DNA of 32,887 nucleotides from Nitrospirota bacterium (lineage in GTDB: Bacteria > Nitrospirota > UBA9217), in NCBI GenBank assembly GCA_020052615.1, contig JAGVOT010000103.1, forward strand, positions 1 to 32,887. The letters run 5' to 3'. A model generated the notes under the pieces. That model did no database searches. It was not told the DNA's origin and was given only the letters and a program-made list of their open reading frames with translations. A program made the translations under genes and the position numbers. Positions 1-8,050 of this stretch are shown here, piece by piece (the first letter of the stretch is position 1; each line of letters opens with the position of its first letter).

Positions 1-1047
1 CTGGAGAGCCTGCAGGCGAGCGGCTGCGTGAGCGTGATCACGACGCACCACAGTGTGCTCAAACTGTTCGGCGCCAGGACCGACGGCGCTGTCAATGGCG
101 CGATGGAGTTCGACCCGGGGACCCTTCAGCCGACTTACCGGTTTCTCCCGGGAAGGCCGGGCAGGAGCTACGGGCTTGATATGGCGGCGCGGCTCGGTGT
201 TCCGGACAGCGTCGTGCAGGACGCCCGCGCCCGTCTCAGCAGGGACGAGGCAAGCCTCGACCGGCTCCTGGAGCAGGTCGAGGAGGACGCCCGCCGGCTC
301 CGCTCGGAGCGTCAGCAGGCGGAGCAGGACCTGGCCGCGGTGCAACGGCTTAAGGCCGAAGCAGAGCAGCTCCACCGGACAGCGTCAGAGGTCGCGCGGA
401 ACGCGAAAGCGATGGCAAAGCAGGAGGCGGCAGAAGCACTCGCCGGCCTTCGGCAGAAGCTGAAGGAACTGTCCCGCGCTGCAGCGATCGACCGCGGGCA
501 GGTCGAGCGGGAACGACGGGAGATCGACGCACTTGCCCGGCAGCTCGAACCGGCGGAAGCAGAGCCATCGGGGCAGCCGGTCGATCGCGGAACGATCCAT
601 CCCGGCGACCGGGTGCGGATGCCGAAGCTGAAACGAACGGGCACCGTGCTGTTCGTCCATCACGATGAGCTTGAGGTGGACGCGGACGGCCTGAAGCTCA
701 GGATAGCAATGCGGGACGCGGTCCCGCTGGAACAGGAGACGGCCGCGAAGCGGGATAGCCGGAGCTCCGGCTGGAGCGCCGCTGTCGAGGAGCGCGAAGG
801 CCTGCCTGACCGCGTGAACCTGCTTGGCCTGCGGGTGGACGAAGCGCTGGCCGAGACGGAACGGTTCCTTGACGGCGCCAGCGTGAAGGGTCTCCGCCAG
901 GTCATCATCATTCACGGGCTCGGAACCGGAGCGCTCAAGGCCGCGGTGAGCGGGCTCCTGACGGGCCATCCGCTCGTCGCGTCCGTTCGTACCGGCGAGC
1001 CGTCCGAAGGCGGGGCCGGCGTGACCGTGGCGGAGCTGAAATACTAA
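1..1047 (+). CDS. mutS2: Endonuclease MutS2, C-terminal part (5' end outside window)
   Basis: The reading frame is open from base 1, so only the C-terminal 348 residues are present. It begins in the end of the MutS ATPase core (TTHHSVLKLFG, the MutS2 form of the TTHY segment). It continues through the GLDMAARLGVP helix, a long charged coiled coil (about residues 75-180), a KOW-like patch (GDRVRMPKLKRTGTV) and a C-terminal Smr domain with the LLGLRVDEA and IIHGLGTGALK motifs. MutS2 is known to restrain homologous recombination, or in some species to act on stalled ribosomes. The Smr domain is the nuclease module, and the usual HGxGxG motif is seen here as HGLGTG. The stop lies one base before the dnaG start, so the two genes are probably co-transcribed. 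Confidence 0.93.
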   Translation: MESLQASGCVSVITTHHSVLKLFGARTDGAVNGAMEFDPGTLQPTYRFLPGRPGRSYGLDMAARLGVPDSVVQDARARLSRDEASLDRLLEQVEEDARRLRSERQQAEQDLAAVQRLKAEAEQLHRTASEVARNAKAMAKQEAAEALAGLRQKLKELSRAAAIDRGQVERERREIDALARQLEPAEAEPSGQPVDRGTIHPGDRVRMPKLKRTGTVLFVHHDELEVDADGLKLRIAMRDAVPLEQETAAKRDSRSSGWSAAVEEREGLPDRVNLLGLRVDEALAETERFLDGASVKGLRQVIIIHGLGTGALKAAVSGLLTGHPLVASVRTGEPSEGGAGVTVAELKY

Positions 1048-1048
1048 G

Positions 1049-2842
1049 GTGTACTCCGAAGATATCATACGGCGGGTGCGGGACAGCGTCGACATCTACG
1101 ACCTGGTCTCGGGGTATGTGTCGCTCAAGAAGGCGGGCAAGAACTGGCTGGGGCTGTGCCCCTTTCACAGCGAAAAGACGCCGTCGTTCAATGTGAACCC
1201 GGCCAAGCAGATCTTCCACTGCTTCGGGTGCGGCGTCGGAGGCGACGCCTTCAAGTTCCTCGAGCTGCAGGAGGGGCTGAACTTTCCCGAGGCGGTGAAA
1301 CAGCTCGCCGGGCGAGCGGGCATCACGCTTCCCGAGAGCAGGCCCCGGGCGGACGGGAAGAAGAGCGACGACGAGCGGAAATCGCTGCTCAAGATAACCG
1401 CCGAGGCGGCGGACTACTTCCGGCGGGAGCTCGAAGGACCGGCAGGCAGCGCTGGCCGGGCATACCTCGCGAATCGGGGCCTGACCGATGCGGTCGTCAA
1501 GGACTTTTCCCTGGGCTACGCGCGGCCGGAGTGGGACGGGCTCCTAAGGCATCTGCGGCAGCAGGGCCACTCGCCGGCGCTCCTGGAAAAGGCCGGGCTC
1601 ATCGTCAAGCGGAGCGAGGGTGAAGGCCACTACGACCGCTTCCGGGGCAGGATCATCTTTCCCATCCGGGACATCAGCGGTCAGGTGATCGCCTTCGGCG
1701 GCAGGGTGATGGACGACTCCCTGCCCAAGTACCTGAACTCGCCCGAGACCCCGCTCTACAGCAAGAGCAACGTGCTCTACTGCCTCGACCAGGCGAAGGA
1801 GCCGGCCCGGAAACAGGGATACTTTATCATCGTCGAGGGATACCTCGACGCCATCGCGTGCCACCAGTACGGCGCGAAGAACGCCGTGGCGACGCTCGGC
1901 ACGGCGCTTACGGACGGGCACCTGCGGCTGATGCGGCGGTTCGCCCAGAAGCTCATGCTCATCTTCGATCCGGATCCTGCGGGCGTCAAGGCTGCGCTGC
2001 GCGGCTTCGAGCTCTTTGCCGGGAGCGGCATGAAGGTGAACGTGGTATCGCTGCCCGACGGCGACGATCCCGACACCTTTCTTAAGAAGAAGGGGTACGA
2101 GGCCTTCGCCGCCTGCCTCAGGGGCTCCGTCAAGTTCATGGACTTCGTCCTCGCCCAGGTGGTGAAGGACGGCGCGGCCGCATCGATCGATGAGAAGGTG
2201 GAGCGCGAGGCCGAGATGCTGGGCTTCATCGCAAGGCTGCCCTCGGGCATCGAGCAGGACCACTATCTCAAGAAGACCGCCGAGGCCCTGAACGTCGACG
2301 AAGTGACCCTGCGCCAGGACATGGCGAAGCAGCGCACCGCGCACACTGGACCGCGGGAGCGGACGGCATCGGGAACGACGGCCCCGAAGGGCCAGCGGCC
2401 GCGGGCCGAGGAAATGCTGGTCCACCTCATGCTGAGGGACGAGGCCGTCGCCCGGAGCCTGGCTGAGCAGATCTCGCCCGAGGACTTCACGGACCCGCTG
2501 TACCGGCGCGCGGCAGAGCGGATATTTGCAACGCTGAAGAGCGGCAAGGGGATCGACCTTCGTGAAATCTCCCTGGGGGGAGACGATGAGCTGAACCGGC
2601 TTTTCTCGCACTATAGCGTGCTGGAGATAGAGAACAACGACCAGGAGAGCAGCAATGACCAGCAGTTGAACCTTGCAAAGACGTGCGCGGACTGCGTGGA
2701 GCGGATCAAACAGCATGGTTCGGCAAGGAAGATGAAGTCGCTGCTGGCGGCCATCCATGATGCAGAGTCCCGGGGAGACCGGGAACAACTGAGGTCGCTT
2801 CAAGAGCAGATCGTGCAGATGCGGCGGAAAGAAACGCAGTGA
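1049..2842 (+). CDS. dnaG: DNA primase DnaG
   Basis: Makes RNA primers for DNA replication together with DnaB. The 597-residue length is normal for the family. The N-terminal CHC2 zinc finger is intact (CPFHSEKTPSF then HCFGCGVGGD, about residues 38-70). The catalytic core and TOPRIM domain follow, with IIVEGYLDAIA supplying the catalytic Glu and an FDPDPAG motif in place of the common DGDxAG, both metal-binding Asp being kept. The C-terminal third (after about residue 440) is the DnaB-interacting region. The start is a GTG one base after the mutS2 stop. It gives the family-typical N-terminus (MYSEDIIRRVRDSVDIYDLV), but the Shine-Dalgarno match is poor, suggesting translational coupling. The gene lies directly upstream of rpoD, as in the classic macromolecular synthesis operon. 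Confidence 0.97.
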   Translation: MYSEDIIRRVRDSVDIYDLVSGYVSLKKAGKNWLGLCPFHSEKTPSFNVNPAKQIFHCFGCGVGGDAFKFLELQEGLNFPEAVKQLAGRAGITLPESRPRADGKKSDDERKSLLKITAEAADYFRRELEGPAGSAGRAYLANRGLTDAVVKDFSLGYARPEWDGLLRHLRQQGHSPALLEKAGLIVKRSEGEGHYDRFRGRIIFPIRDISGQVIAFGGRVMDDSLPKYLNSPETPLYSKSNVLYCLDQAKEPARKQGYFIIVEGYLDAIACHQYGAKNAVATLGTALTDGHLRLMRRFAQKLMLIFDPDPAGVKAALRGFELFAGSGMKVNVVSLPDGDDPDTFLKKKGYEAFAACLRGSVKFMDFVLAQVVKDGAAASIDEKVEREAEMLGFIARLPSGIEQDHYLKKTAEALNVDEVTLRQDMAKQRTAHTGPRERTASGTTAPKGQRPRAEEMLVHLMLRDEAVARSLAEQISPEDFTDPLYRRAAERIFATLKSGKGIDLREISLGGDDELNRLFSHYSVLEIENNDQESSNDQQLNLAKTCADCVERIKQHGSARKMKSLLAAIHDAESRGDREQLRSLQEQIVQMRRKETQ

Positions 2843-2884
2843 CCTCGGTCACGCGAGCAGATATCGGGGGAAGGAAGAACAGGT

Positions 2885-4708
2885 ATGCCAAAAAAGGAAC
2901 TGAGGGATATGGCAAAACGGGGCAGGACCGGCGATAGCAAGAAGCCGTCGTCGGCGAAGCAGCAGGGGTACATGCCCTTCGAGGACGGCGCCGAACCCAT
3001 CGCGGCCGAAGAGGTATCAACGGAGCAGCTTGACAGCATCATCTCGCTGTTCGGCGACGAGGACTCCGATATCGAGCTCGGTGCGCCGCGCTCGGACGGG
3101 AAGGCCCGTCCCGTCGGCGACGAGGATGCCGAGGAGGCCGTCGAGACCGAGGAGGCAGGCCTAGAAGAAGCCGGCGAGGAAGAGGCCGAAGAAGAGGATG
3201 TCGATGTCGGGCTCGGCAAAACCGACGATCCCGTCAGGCTCTACCTCAAGGAAATGGGGACCGTGCCGCTGCTGTCCAAGGAGGGCGAGGTCGCCATTGC
3301 CAAGCGGATCGAAGAGAGCAAACGGGAGGCGGCCCAGATCATCTACAGCATCCCCTTTTCGATGCAGGATGTGCGCGATCTCGGCGAACGGCTGCGCAAG
3401 GGCAAGATCAGCATCCACGAGGTGGTGCACGCCGGCGATGATGATTTCGAGGACATGCAGGCGCAGAACGAGGAAGAGCTCCAGGCCCGGGTGCTCAAGC
3501 TGATCGCAGAGATAGACAAGCACAGCAAGGCCCTGAACGCCTTCCACAAGAGCGTCGGCAGCCCCCGTCTGAATGAGGCCAAGAAGAAAGGCCTCCGGGA
3601 CAAGATGCTGACGACGCGGAACACTCTCTTTGACAAGCTCGAGGCGCTCAACGTTCATTGTCGCCAGACGGACCGTGTCGTGATGAAGGTCCATGAGATG
3701 GTGACGGAGATCAACCATTGCGAACGGGAGGTCCATGCATTCGAGAGAAAAACAGGGAAGAGCATCACCGAGCTCAGGGACCTCTTCAGGAAGGTGCGCC
3801 TTGGTGGACGGGACCTTACCAATGCGGCCCGGAAGGCCGGCATCAAGCCCGAAGCGCTCCTGGACATGGAAAAGGCCTACCGGAACGCCGGCAAGCGCAT
3901 CAAGAAAGTGGAACAGGACTGCGGCATATCTGCCGACAACCTCAAGAAGGCCCTCCGCTCCTATGAACGCGCAGAGGAACGGGCGAAGCTCGCCAAGAGC
4001 GAATTGGTCGAGGCGAACCTCCGCCTGGTGGTGTCCATCGCAAAGAAATATACGAACCGCGGGCTCCAGTTCCTCGACCTTATCCAGGAAGGGAACATCG
4101 GCCTCATGAAGGCCGTGGACAAGTTCGAATGGCAGCGGGGCTACAAGTTCAGCACCTATGCCACCTGGTGGATCCGCCAGGCGATCACCCGGGCCATCGC
4201 CGACCAGGCGCGCACGATCCGCATCCCGGTCCATATGATCGAGACCATGAACAAGCTGATCCGCACCTCCCGCGCCCTCGTGCAGGACCTGGGGAGGGAG
4301 CCTACGACCGAGGAGATCGCCTCCACCACGAAGCTGCCGGTGGAAAAGGTCCGCAAGATCATGAAGATCGCCAAGGAGCCCATTTCCCTCGAAACGCCCA
4401 TCGGCGAGGAAGAGGACAGCCATCTGGGCGATTTCATCGAGGACAAGAAGATCGCCTCGCCCCTTGAGTTCGCCATCAGGAACAACCTGCATCTCCAGGT
4501 GCGCAAGGTGCTGAACACGCTGACCGACCGCGAGGAGAAGGTGCTCCGCTGGCGGTTCGGCATCGGCGAGCACACGGACCACACGCTTGAAGAAGTGGGC
4601 CAGGAGTTCGACGTGACCCGCGAGCGCATACGCCAGATCGAGGCCAAGGCGCTCCGGAAGCTTCGCCATCCGAGCAGAAGCAAGCAGCTCAAGAGCTTCG
4701 TGGAATAA
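2885..4708 (+). CDS. rpoD: RNA polymerase primary sigma factor RpoD (sigma-70)
   Basis: Housekeeping sigma factor, 607 residues. A short, acidic, degenerate region 1.1 (about residues 30-110, very rich in Glu and Asp) is followed by region 1.2 ([16 protein letters not shown]) and a long non-conserved insert (about 150-370). Region 2 has the canonical core-binding and -10 recognition helices ([34 protein letters not shown]). Region 3 and region 4 follow, the latter with [14 protein letters not shown] and the helix-turn-helix [20 protein letters not shown]. The ATG at 2885 has a purine-rich GGGGGAAGGAAG stretch upstream. A second in-frame ATG eight codons later is possible. Because regions 2.4 and 4.2 are conserved, TTGACA/TATAAT promoters are expected in this genome, which supports the promoter calls made below. 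Confidence 0.97.
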   Translation: MPKKELRDMAKRGRTGDSKKPSSAKQQGYMPFEDGAEPIAAEEVSTEQLDSIISLFGDEDSDIELGAPRSDGKARPVGDEDAEEAVETEEAGLEEAGEEEAEEEDVDVGLGKTDDPVRLYLKEMGTVPLLSKEGEVAIAKRIEESKREAAQIIYSIPFSMQDVRDLGERLRKGKISIHEVVHAGDDDFEDMQAQNEEELQARVLKLIAEIDKHSKALNAFHKSVGSPRLNEAKKKGLRDKMLTTRNTLFDKLEALNVHCRQTDRVVMKVHEMVTEINHCEREVHAFERKTGKSITELRDLFRKVRLGGRDLTNAARKAGIKPEALLDMEKAYRNAGKRIKKVEQDCGISADNLKKALRSYERAEERAKLAKSELVEANLRLVVSIAKKYTNRGLQFLDLIQEGNIGLMKAVDKFEWQRGYKFSTYATWWIRQAITRAIADQARTIRIPVHMIETMNKLIRTSRALVQDLGREPTTEEIASTTKLPVEKVRKIMKIAKEPISLETPIGEEEDSHLGDFIEDKKIASPLEFAIRNNLHLQVRKVLNTLTDREEKVLRWRFGIGEHTDHTLEEVGQEFDVTRERIRQIEAKALRKLRHPSRSKQLKSFVE

Positions 4709-4724
4709 GATCCCTGCGGATTGC

Positions 4725-4753
4725 TTGACATTTCGGCTGCGGTGTGTCAATAT
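4725..4753 (+). promoter_or_regulatory. Promoter of the tRNA gene
   Basis: A perfect -35 TTGACA (4725-4730) lies 17 bases from CAATAT (4748-4753), which is preceded by an extended -10 TG at 4745-4746. Transcription would start near 4760, giving a leader of about 60 bases before the tRNA. It lies just after the rpoD stop. Confidence 0.6.
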
Positions 4754-4820
4754 ACCGTTCCCTCGATCGGCGTTCGGTTCCGGAAACGTTGCAGGGGAAG
4801 TTTGAACAGGCTTCACAGCA

Positions 4821-4896
4821 GGGCCCATAGCTCAGCTGGTAGAGCTACCGGCTCATAACCGGTTGGTCCCAGGTTCGAGTCCTGGTGGGCCCACCA
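4821..4896 (+). tRNA. tRNA with CAT anticodon (elongator Met or Ile2)
   Basis: A 76-base cloverleaf can be folded by eye. The acceptor stem GGGCCCA/TGGGCCC is closed by discriminator A and an encoded CCA. The D arm has GCTC..GAGC, the anticodon stem is ACCGG/CCGGT with loop CTCATAA, and the T arm is CCAGG-TTCGAGT-CCTGG. The anticodon is CAT. The fully paired acceptor end and lack of three GC pairs at the base of the anticodon loop argue against initiator tRNA. It is either elongator tRNA-Met or the tRNA-Ile whose C34 is modified to lysidine by TilS; I cannot separate these from sequence alone. Confidence 0.95.
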
Positions 4897-4962
4897 TCCT
4901 TGACGATGCGGAGTGCGGAATGCGGAATTACGGATACACAGGGAAGGAAGATAGGATTTGAT

Positions 4963-4992
4963 AAAAGTGCGCCTTCAGGCGCACTTTTTTTT
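4963..4992 (+). terminator. Intrinsic terminator after the tRNA
   Basis: A perfect stem of GTGCGCC with GGCGCAC, extended by flanking A and T bases, closes a TTCA loop and runs into eight T. It ends the tRNA transcript. It also rules out an in-frame TTG at 4958 as the start of the next gene, since that codon lies upstream of the terminator stem. Confidence 0.9.
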
Positions 4993-5002
4993 GGAGACGA
5001 CC

Positions 5003-5728
5003 ATGGAAGAACGATTGAACCTGCTGATCCAGCTTCAAGAGATCGACGGCGCGATCCGCGCCCGCCAGGCTGAGAAGAAGAGGCTTCCCGACATGCTCGC
5101 CGAGCTCGAACGGAAGAGCGAGGCGAACAAGGCCGAGCTCGACAGCTTCCGCGAGGCCCTGGAAACGGCCCAGAAGACCAAGCGCGACCGCGACCGCGAT
5201 CTCGAAGAGGGATCGCAGAAGGTCGAGAAGCTGAAGTCGCGAACGCCGGACATCAAGACGAACAAGGAATACACCGCCCTGCTGAAAGAGATCGAGACCG
5301 TTGAGCAGGAGAACAAGGCGATCGAGGAGGACATCCTCAAACTGATGGAAAAGATCGACGCCGCTGCTGCCGAGATCAAGACGGCAGAAGCGCGATCCGC
5401 GCAGGAATCGGCGGCGATCGATGCAGAGCGGAAACAGTTCGAGGAGAGCATGGCGAAACTGGAGGGCGAGCTGGCGGCCGACGGCAGGGTGCGGGATGAG
5501 ATCGCTTCGCGCATCGACGCGGCCCTGCTCGCCAAGTATCAAAAACGGTATGTCGCCCAGGGAGGGCGCGTCGTCGTCGAAGCCCGGGCCGAGTCCTGCT
5601 CCGGCTGCTTCATGAGCATACCGCCGCAGATCTTCGTGAACGTAAAAAAGAACACCGAGATCATCACCTGCCCGAATTGCCAGCGCATCCTCTATTATAA
5701 GGAAGCCATCGCTCCGAAGATGCCCTAA
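5003..5728 (+). CDS. Coiled-coil protein with C-terminal C4-type zinc ribbon
   Basis: A 241-residue protein. About residues 1-185 form an almost uninterrupted charged coiled coil (heptad-like runs of Glu, Lys, Leu and Ala). The C-terminus carries a zinc ribbon with two CxxC knuckles (CSGC and CPNC, about 23 residues apart). This architecture matches the widespread C4-type zinc-ribbon/DUF164 family that includes Helicobacter HP0958, which has been linked to flagellar gene expression and RNA binding; the role here is unknown. The ATG at 5003 is chosen because GGAG sits about 6 bases upstream and a terminator hairpin separates it from the earlier in-frame TTG. In related genomes such genes commonly lie near RNase H and rnpB, as here. 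Confidence 0.88.
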   Translation: MEERLNLLIQLQEIDGAIRARQAEKKRLPDMLAELERKSEANKAELDSFREALETAQKTKRDRDRDLEEGSQKVEKLKSRTPDIKTNKEYTALLKEIETVEQENKAIEEDILKLMEKIDAAAAEIKTAEARSAQESAAIDAERKQFEESMAKLEGELAADGRVRDEIASRIDAALLAKYQKRYVAQGGRVVVEARAESCSGCFMSIPPQIFVNVKKNTEIITCPNCQRILYYKEAIAPKMP

Positions 5729-5738
5729 TGCCGGCGTT

Positions 5739-5856
5739 ACCACAGAGACACCGAGGACACAGAGGACGGCAAGGGCAAAATCACCGAAAGCGATGTCCCT
5801 AGGTTTTATTCGTTTCGAATGTTTTTCTCCGTGACCTCTGTGCCTCCGCGGTGAAA
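5739..5856. repeat. Intergenic inverted repeat of the CACAGAG type
   Basis: The left arm (5739-5768, CCACAGAGACACCGAGGACA onward) and the right arm (5827-5856, reverse complement reading TCACCGCGGAGGCACAGAGG) are imperfect inverted copies flanking about 58 bases. The arms share the core CACAGAGG. I recall such elements between genes of many environmental Nitrospirota and Deltaproteobacteria; function unknown. The right arm ends 16 bases before the RNase HI start, so it lies in that gene's leader. Confidence 0.6.
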
Positions 5857-5872
5857 CGACCTATCCTGAACT

Positions 5873-6274
5873 ATGGAACTGACCATCTACACCGACGGCG
5901 CATCGAGGAACAATCCCGGGGAATCCGGCGCCGGCGTCTATATCCTGCGGGACGGGGAGCCGTTCGAGCAGATCGCGCGGTACCTCGGGACGACGACCAA
6001 TAACATCGCCGAGTACACCGCCGCTATCATCGGCCTTGAACACGCGGTGAAGGTGGGCGCCCGCCGCGTCAGCCTCTTCGCGGACTCCGAGCTCATGGTC
6101 AAACAGATCAACGGCCTGTACAAAGTGAAGAACGAGGGGCTCAAGCCGCTGCATACCAAGGTAAAAGGGCTTATTGCCAGGATTGGCAGCGTCGAGGTAC
6201 AATACATACCGAGGGAGAAGAACAAGGAAGCGGATGGGCTGGCGAACAAAGCGATAGACGAAAAGATACAGTAG
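5873..6274 (+). CDS. rnhA: Ribonuclease HI family protein
   Basis: Cleaves the RNA strand of RNA:DNA hybrids (primer and R-loop removal). The 133 residues cover one complete RNase H fold. The four catalytic acidic residues are visible in the correct order: D8 (YTDGASRNNPG), E47 (NNIAEYTA), D71 (LFADSELM) and D121 (NKEADGLANKA). The sequence resembles the compact archaeal/Bacillus-like type that lacks the basic protrusion of E. coli RnhA. The ATG at 5873 has no convincing Shine-Dalgarno sequence, because the leader is occupied by the inverted repeat. The gene symbol is by family; the exact orthology class was not tested. Confidence 0.9.
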   Translation: MELTIYTDGASRNNPGESGAGVYILRDGEPFEQIARYLGTTTNNIAEYTAAIIGLEHAVKVGARRVSLFADSELMVKQINGLYKVKNEGLKPLHTKVKGLIARIGSVEVQYIPREKNKEADGLANKAIDEKIQ

Positions 6275-6354
6275 CCAGTAGCCGGGAGCCAGTAGCCAGT
6301 GAAGGGAAGGGTTTTGTTAATTAACCGGACCCTTGACCCTGGCCCCTGGACCCC
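6272..6354. repeat. Low-complexity intergenic repeats
   Basis: Just after the RNase HI stop the sequence is built from copies of AGCCAGTAGCC-like units (6272-6300). A second block, 6329-6354, is built from CCTTGACCCTGG / CCCCTGGACCCC units. Both are short degenerate tandem repeats with no coding potential. Confidence 0.5.
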
Positions 6355-6361
6355 GTTGTAT
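6333..6361 (+). promoter_or_regulatory. Candidate rnpB promoter
   Basis: TTGACC (6333-6338), 17-base spacer, TTGTAT (6356-6361). The predicted start near 6369 is within a few bases of the RNase P RNA 5' end. The -35 is good and the -10 is weak. It is embedded in the CCTGG repeats. Confidence 0.4.
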
Positions 6362-6370
6362 TGTTCTTTG

Positions 6371-6750
6371 ATTTCAGAGCGGGTGAGGTGATCGCTCTCC
6401 GGAAACGGGGGGAGGAAAGTCCGAGCTCCACAGGGCAAGGCGGTCCCGAAACGGGACAGGGGGCAACCCCATGGAAAGTGCCACAGAAAAGAAGACCGCC
6501 CGCAAGGGCAAGGGTGAAACGGTGGGGCAAGAGCCCACCAGATTCCCGGGCGACCGGGAATGCTTGGAAAACCCCGCCTGGAGCAAGATCACATAGGGAA
6601 GCGCTTCCCGCAAGGGAATAAGGACGGCCCGTCCGAGACTTCCGGGTAGATCGCTCGAGCCGTTGAGCAATCAACGGCCCAGATAAATGCTCACCGCCCC
6701 GGGAGACCGGGGAGACAGAACTCGGCTTACGGCCCGCTCTGATTTTTTTT
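6371..6750 (+). ncRNA. rnpB: RNase P RNA (bacterial type A) with terminator
   Basis: Catalytic RNA that removes 5' leaders from pre-tRNAs. Helix P1 pairs CAGAGCGGG (6375-6383) with CCCGCTCTG (6733-6741). Conserved blocks appear in order: GAGGAAAGTCCGAGCTCC near 6411-6428, ACAGAAA near 6483, AGGGTGAAACGGTG near 6510, the AGATAAATG block near 6681 and ACAGAACTCGGCTTAC near 6715. All are hallmark segments of the universal core. Eight T directly after P1 (6743-6750) serve as terminator. The ends are estimated from P1, accurate to a few bases. A reading frame spans part of this region on the + strand, but it is an artefact of the GC-rich RNA. Confidence 0.97.
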
Positions 6751-6997
6751 ACCATTCCAGCCCTTGTCGGTCATCCGGCAGGGGCCGTTTTGTCTCTCCG
6801 ATCAGTAGCTCAACTTCCGTTTTATCTCTTGCCCTGAAAATACCCCATCGCATAACTTGATTATTATAGGCAACTGTATTATGCTCCTGCTCAAGTGCAA
6901 GTGAAAATTGCATTGTAGGATTCTTCCTGAAGATGTTATAGGCTTCAACCTCTGCAATATGTAAAGCTCCGTACCGTATCCTTCACAGTATTTTCAT
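6749..6997 (-). pseudogene. Possible decayed reading frame, TGA-interrupted
   Basis: On the minus strand a frame beginning at ATG 6997 reads four codons, meets TGA (6985-6983), then stays open for 77 codons to TAA at 6749. The open part has a protein-like composition (for example AEVEAYNIFRKNP and FSLALEQEHNTVAYNNQ) but no start codon near its beginning and no clear ribosome site. It is AT-rich like the neighbouring 7153-7866 gene. I do not recognise the family. It is most simply a gene remnant in an acquired segment; reading the TGA as selenocysteine is possible but unsupported. Confidence 0.25.
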
Positions 6998-7152
6998 ACA
7001 GTCCCTCATGTCCCTCATGTCAGCGTTGACATAACCGTGAATCAAGCATATATTCGTGACAACGTAATGCACGATAATCATATAGTATTGGTGCCAGGTT
7101 TCGTCCCGATAATGACTTGTTTAACATTAACCTTCTTCAGGAGGATGCATCC
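6751..7152. other. AT-rich gap after rnpB
   Basis: About 400 bases without a confident gene. It contains the decayed minus-strand frame, an 18-base tandem duplication (TCCCTCATG twice, about 7002-7020) and a strong promoter at 7026-7054. GC content drops clearly here relative to the housekeeping block. Confidence 0.5.
7026..7054 (+). promoter_or_regulatory. Strong sigma-70 promoter of the exported protein gene
   Basis: A perfect TTGACA (7026-7031), exactly 17 bases, then TATATT (7049-7054). Start expected near 7061, giving a leader of about 90 bases before the TTG start at 7153. A tandem TCCCTCATG duplication lies directly upstream and could be an operator. Confidence 0.7.
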
Positions 7153-7866
7153 TTGAATAAGATAATACTTCCACTTATTGCTTTGTTCTGCTTTGCTCAT
7201 CCGGTATTTGCAGAGGATTGGGGCATTATGTCACCATATCTTCCACTCGATGGGAAAATTACAGGCAATCTACGAATACGTATGTCAAGTGAAAAAATAT
7301 TGGAGATCAAGGGCAGATTGGACAAAACTATAGAAAAACAAAACGAATGGTATGCAAAATATATCAAAAATCATGATCTTAGAAAGCCTCTTCCCTATCA
7401 TCCCAATTTCGGAATCACAGAGAAGGAATACGAAGCATTAATAAAAACTTATGGTCCGGGCGATAACAGGGTTTTTGAAAATGCTGGCAAGATTGAGTTG
7501 CAGTTTAAGAAACTGCCTAATGGAGATGTGATTGTATCATCTGATGACGTCAATAATTCGCTGCATAATTTACGTTATGTTGTTAAAGAAAATAGCATTG
7601 TGTCGAAGCATGGCACGTTAAACATCTATTCAGATGCGTATGCTTATATTGATAAGGAGGGTGTAAAAAGATCTCGGGAGAGACTTATGTGGAAGAGAAA
7701 CGCGATAGTTGGAAAAGATGGAGAGGGGCCATTTCTGCTATTTACTATGCAGAAATCACTAAAAAGAAATATGGTCGAAATAAGTTATATGGCTACCCAT
7801 CTAGGCGATAATGTGAAGGAACCATTAATTATTGAATTCAGCATTGTATATGAATTAAGCAACTAA
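7153..7866 (+). CDS. Exported protein of unknown function, AT-rich
   Basis: The start is TTG at 7153, because AGGAGG lies 8 bases upstream and this start gives a textbook signal peptide: MNKIILPLIALFCFAHPVFA with cleavage before EDW. Starting upstream at TTG 7117 would bury the signal peptide. The mature protein is about 217 residues, soluble and rich in Lys, Asn and Ile, with no cysteine-based or catalytic motif I recognise. Its base composition is far more AT-rich (by eye 35-40 % GC) than all neighbours, and codon use follows (AAA, ATT, TTA common). It is preceded by a strong promoter and lies alone between rnpB and the glycosylase operon, so it was probably acquired by transfer. Periplasmic or secreted location is inferred from the signal peptide. 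Confidence 0.8.
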   Translation: MNKIILPLIALFCFAHPVFAEDWGIMSPYLPLDGKITGNLRIRMSSEKILEIKGRLDKTIEKQNEWYAKYIKNHDLRKPLPYHPNFGITEKEYEALIKTYGPGDNRVFENAGKIELQFKKLPNGDVIVSSDDVNNSLHNLRYVVKENSIVSKHGTLNIYSDAYAYIDKEGVKRSRERLMWKRNAIVGKDGEGPFLLFTMQKSLKRNMVEISYMATHLGDNVKEPLIIEFSIVYELSN

Positions 7867-7986
7867 TTTGGAACGTCGCTCTCGCAGCAGCAAGTAACAA
7901 CCAATATTCTGCACCGCTTATGTATCAGACATGGTTGCATTGCTAGTAAGTGTAGCCGTTGGCTCTCTCTGTAACGTACATACCTG

Positions 7987-8015
7987 TTGACAGCTTCCTT
8001 GCTCTGCCTTATCGT
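7987..8015 (+). promoter_or_regulatory. Promoter of the glycosylase/radical SAM operon
   Basis: TTGACA (7987-7992), 17 bases, TATCGT (8010-8015). Start near 8022, about 29 bases before the ATG at 8051. This also disfavours use of the earlier ATG at 8030. Confidence 0.55.
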
Positions 8016-8050
8016 GTATTCTGATCACGATGGCAAGGAAGGACCACGCA

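Noticed and set aside
385-1095. Long antisense frames in the mutS2, dnaG, rpoD, oxidoreductase, CorA and kinase genes
   Set aside because: They are shadows of GC-rich coding sequence: the sense frames match known families, and the antisense translations are compositionally biased with no motifs.
4958-5002. TTG 4958 as start of the zinc-ribbon protein
   Set aside because: The codon lies just ahead of an intrinsic terminator stem that would end up inside the message; ATG 5003 has a ribosome site and follows the terminator.
6361-6621. 86-codon open frame over the RNase P RNA
   Set aside because: It lies inside the structured RNA and has no family features.
6749-6997. A second selenoprotein read through TGA at 6983-6985 on the minus strand
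   Set aside because: Only four codons precede the TGA, there is no good ribosome site, no recognised redox motif surrounds the TGA, and the region looks degraded.
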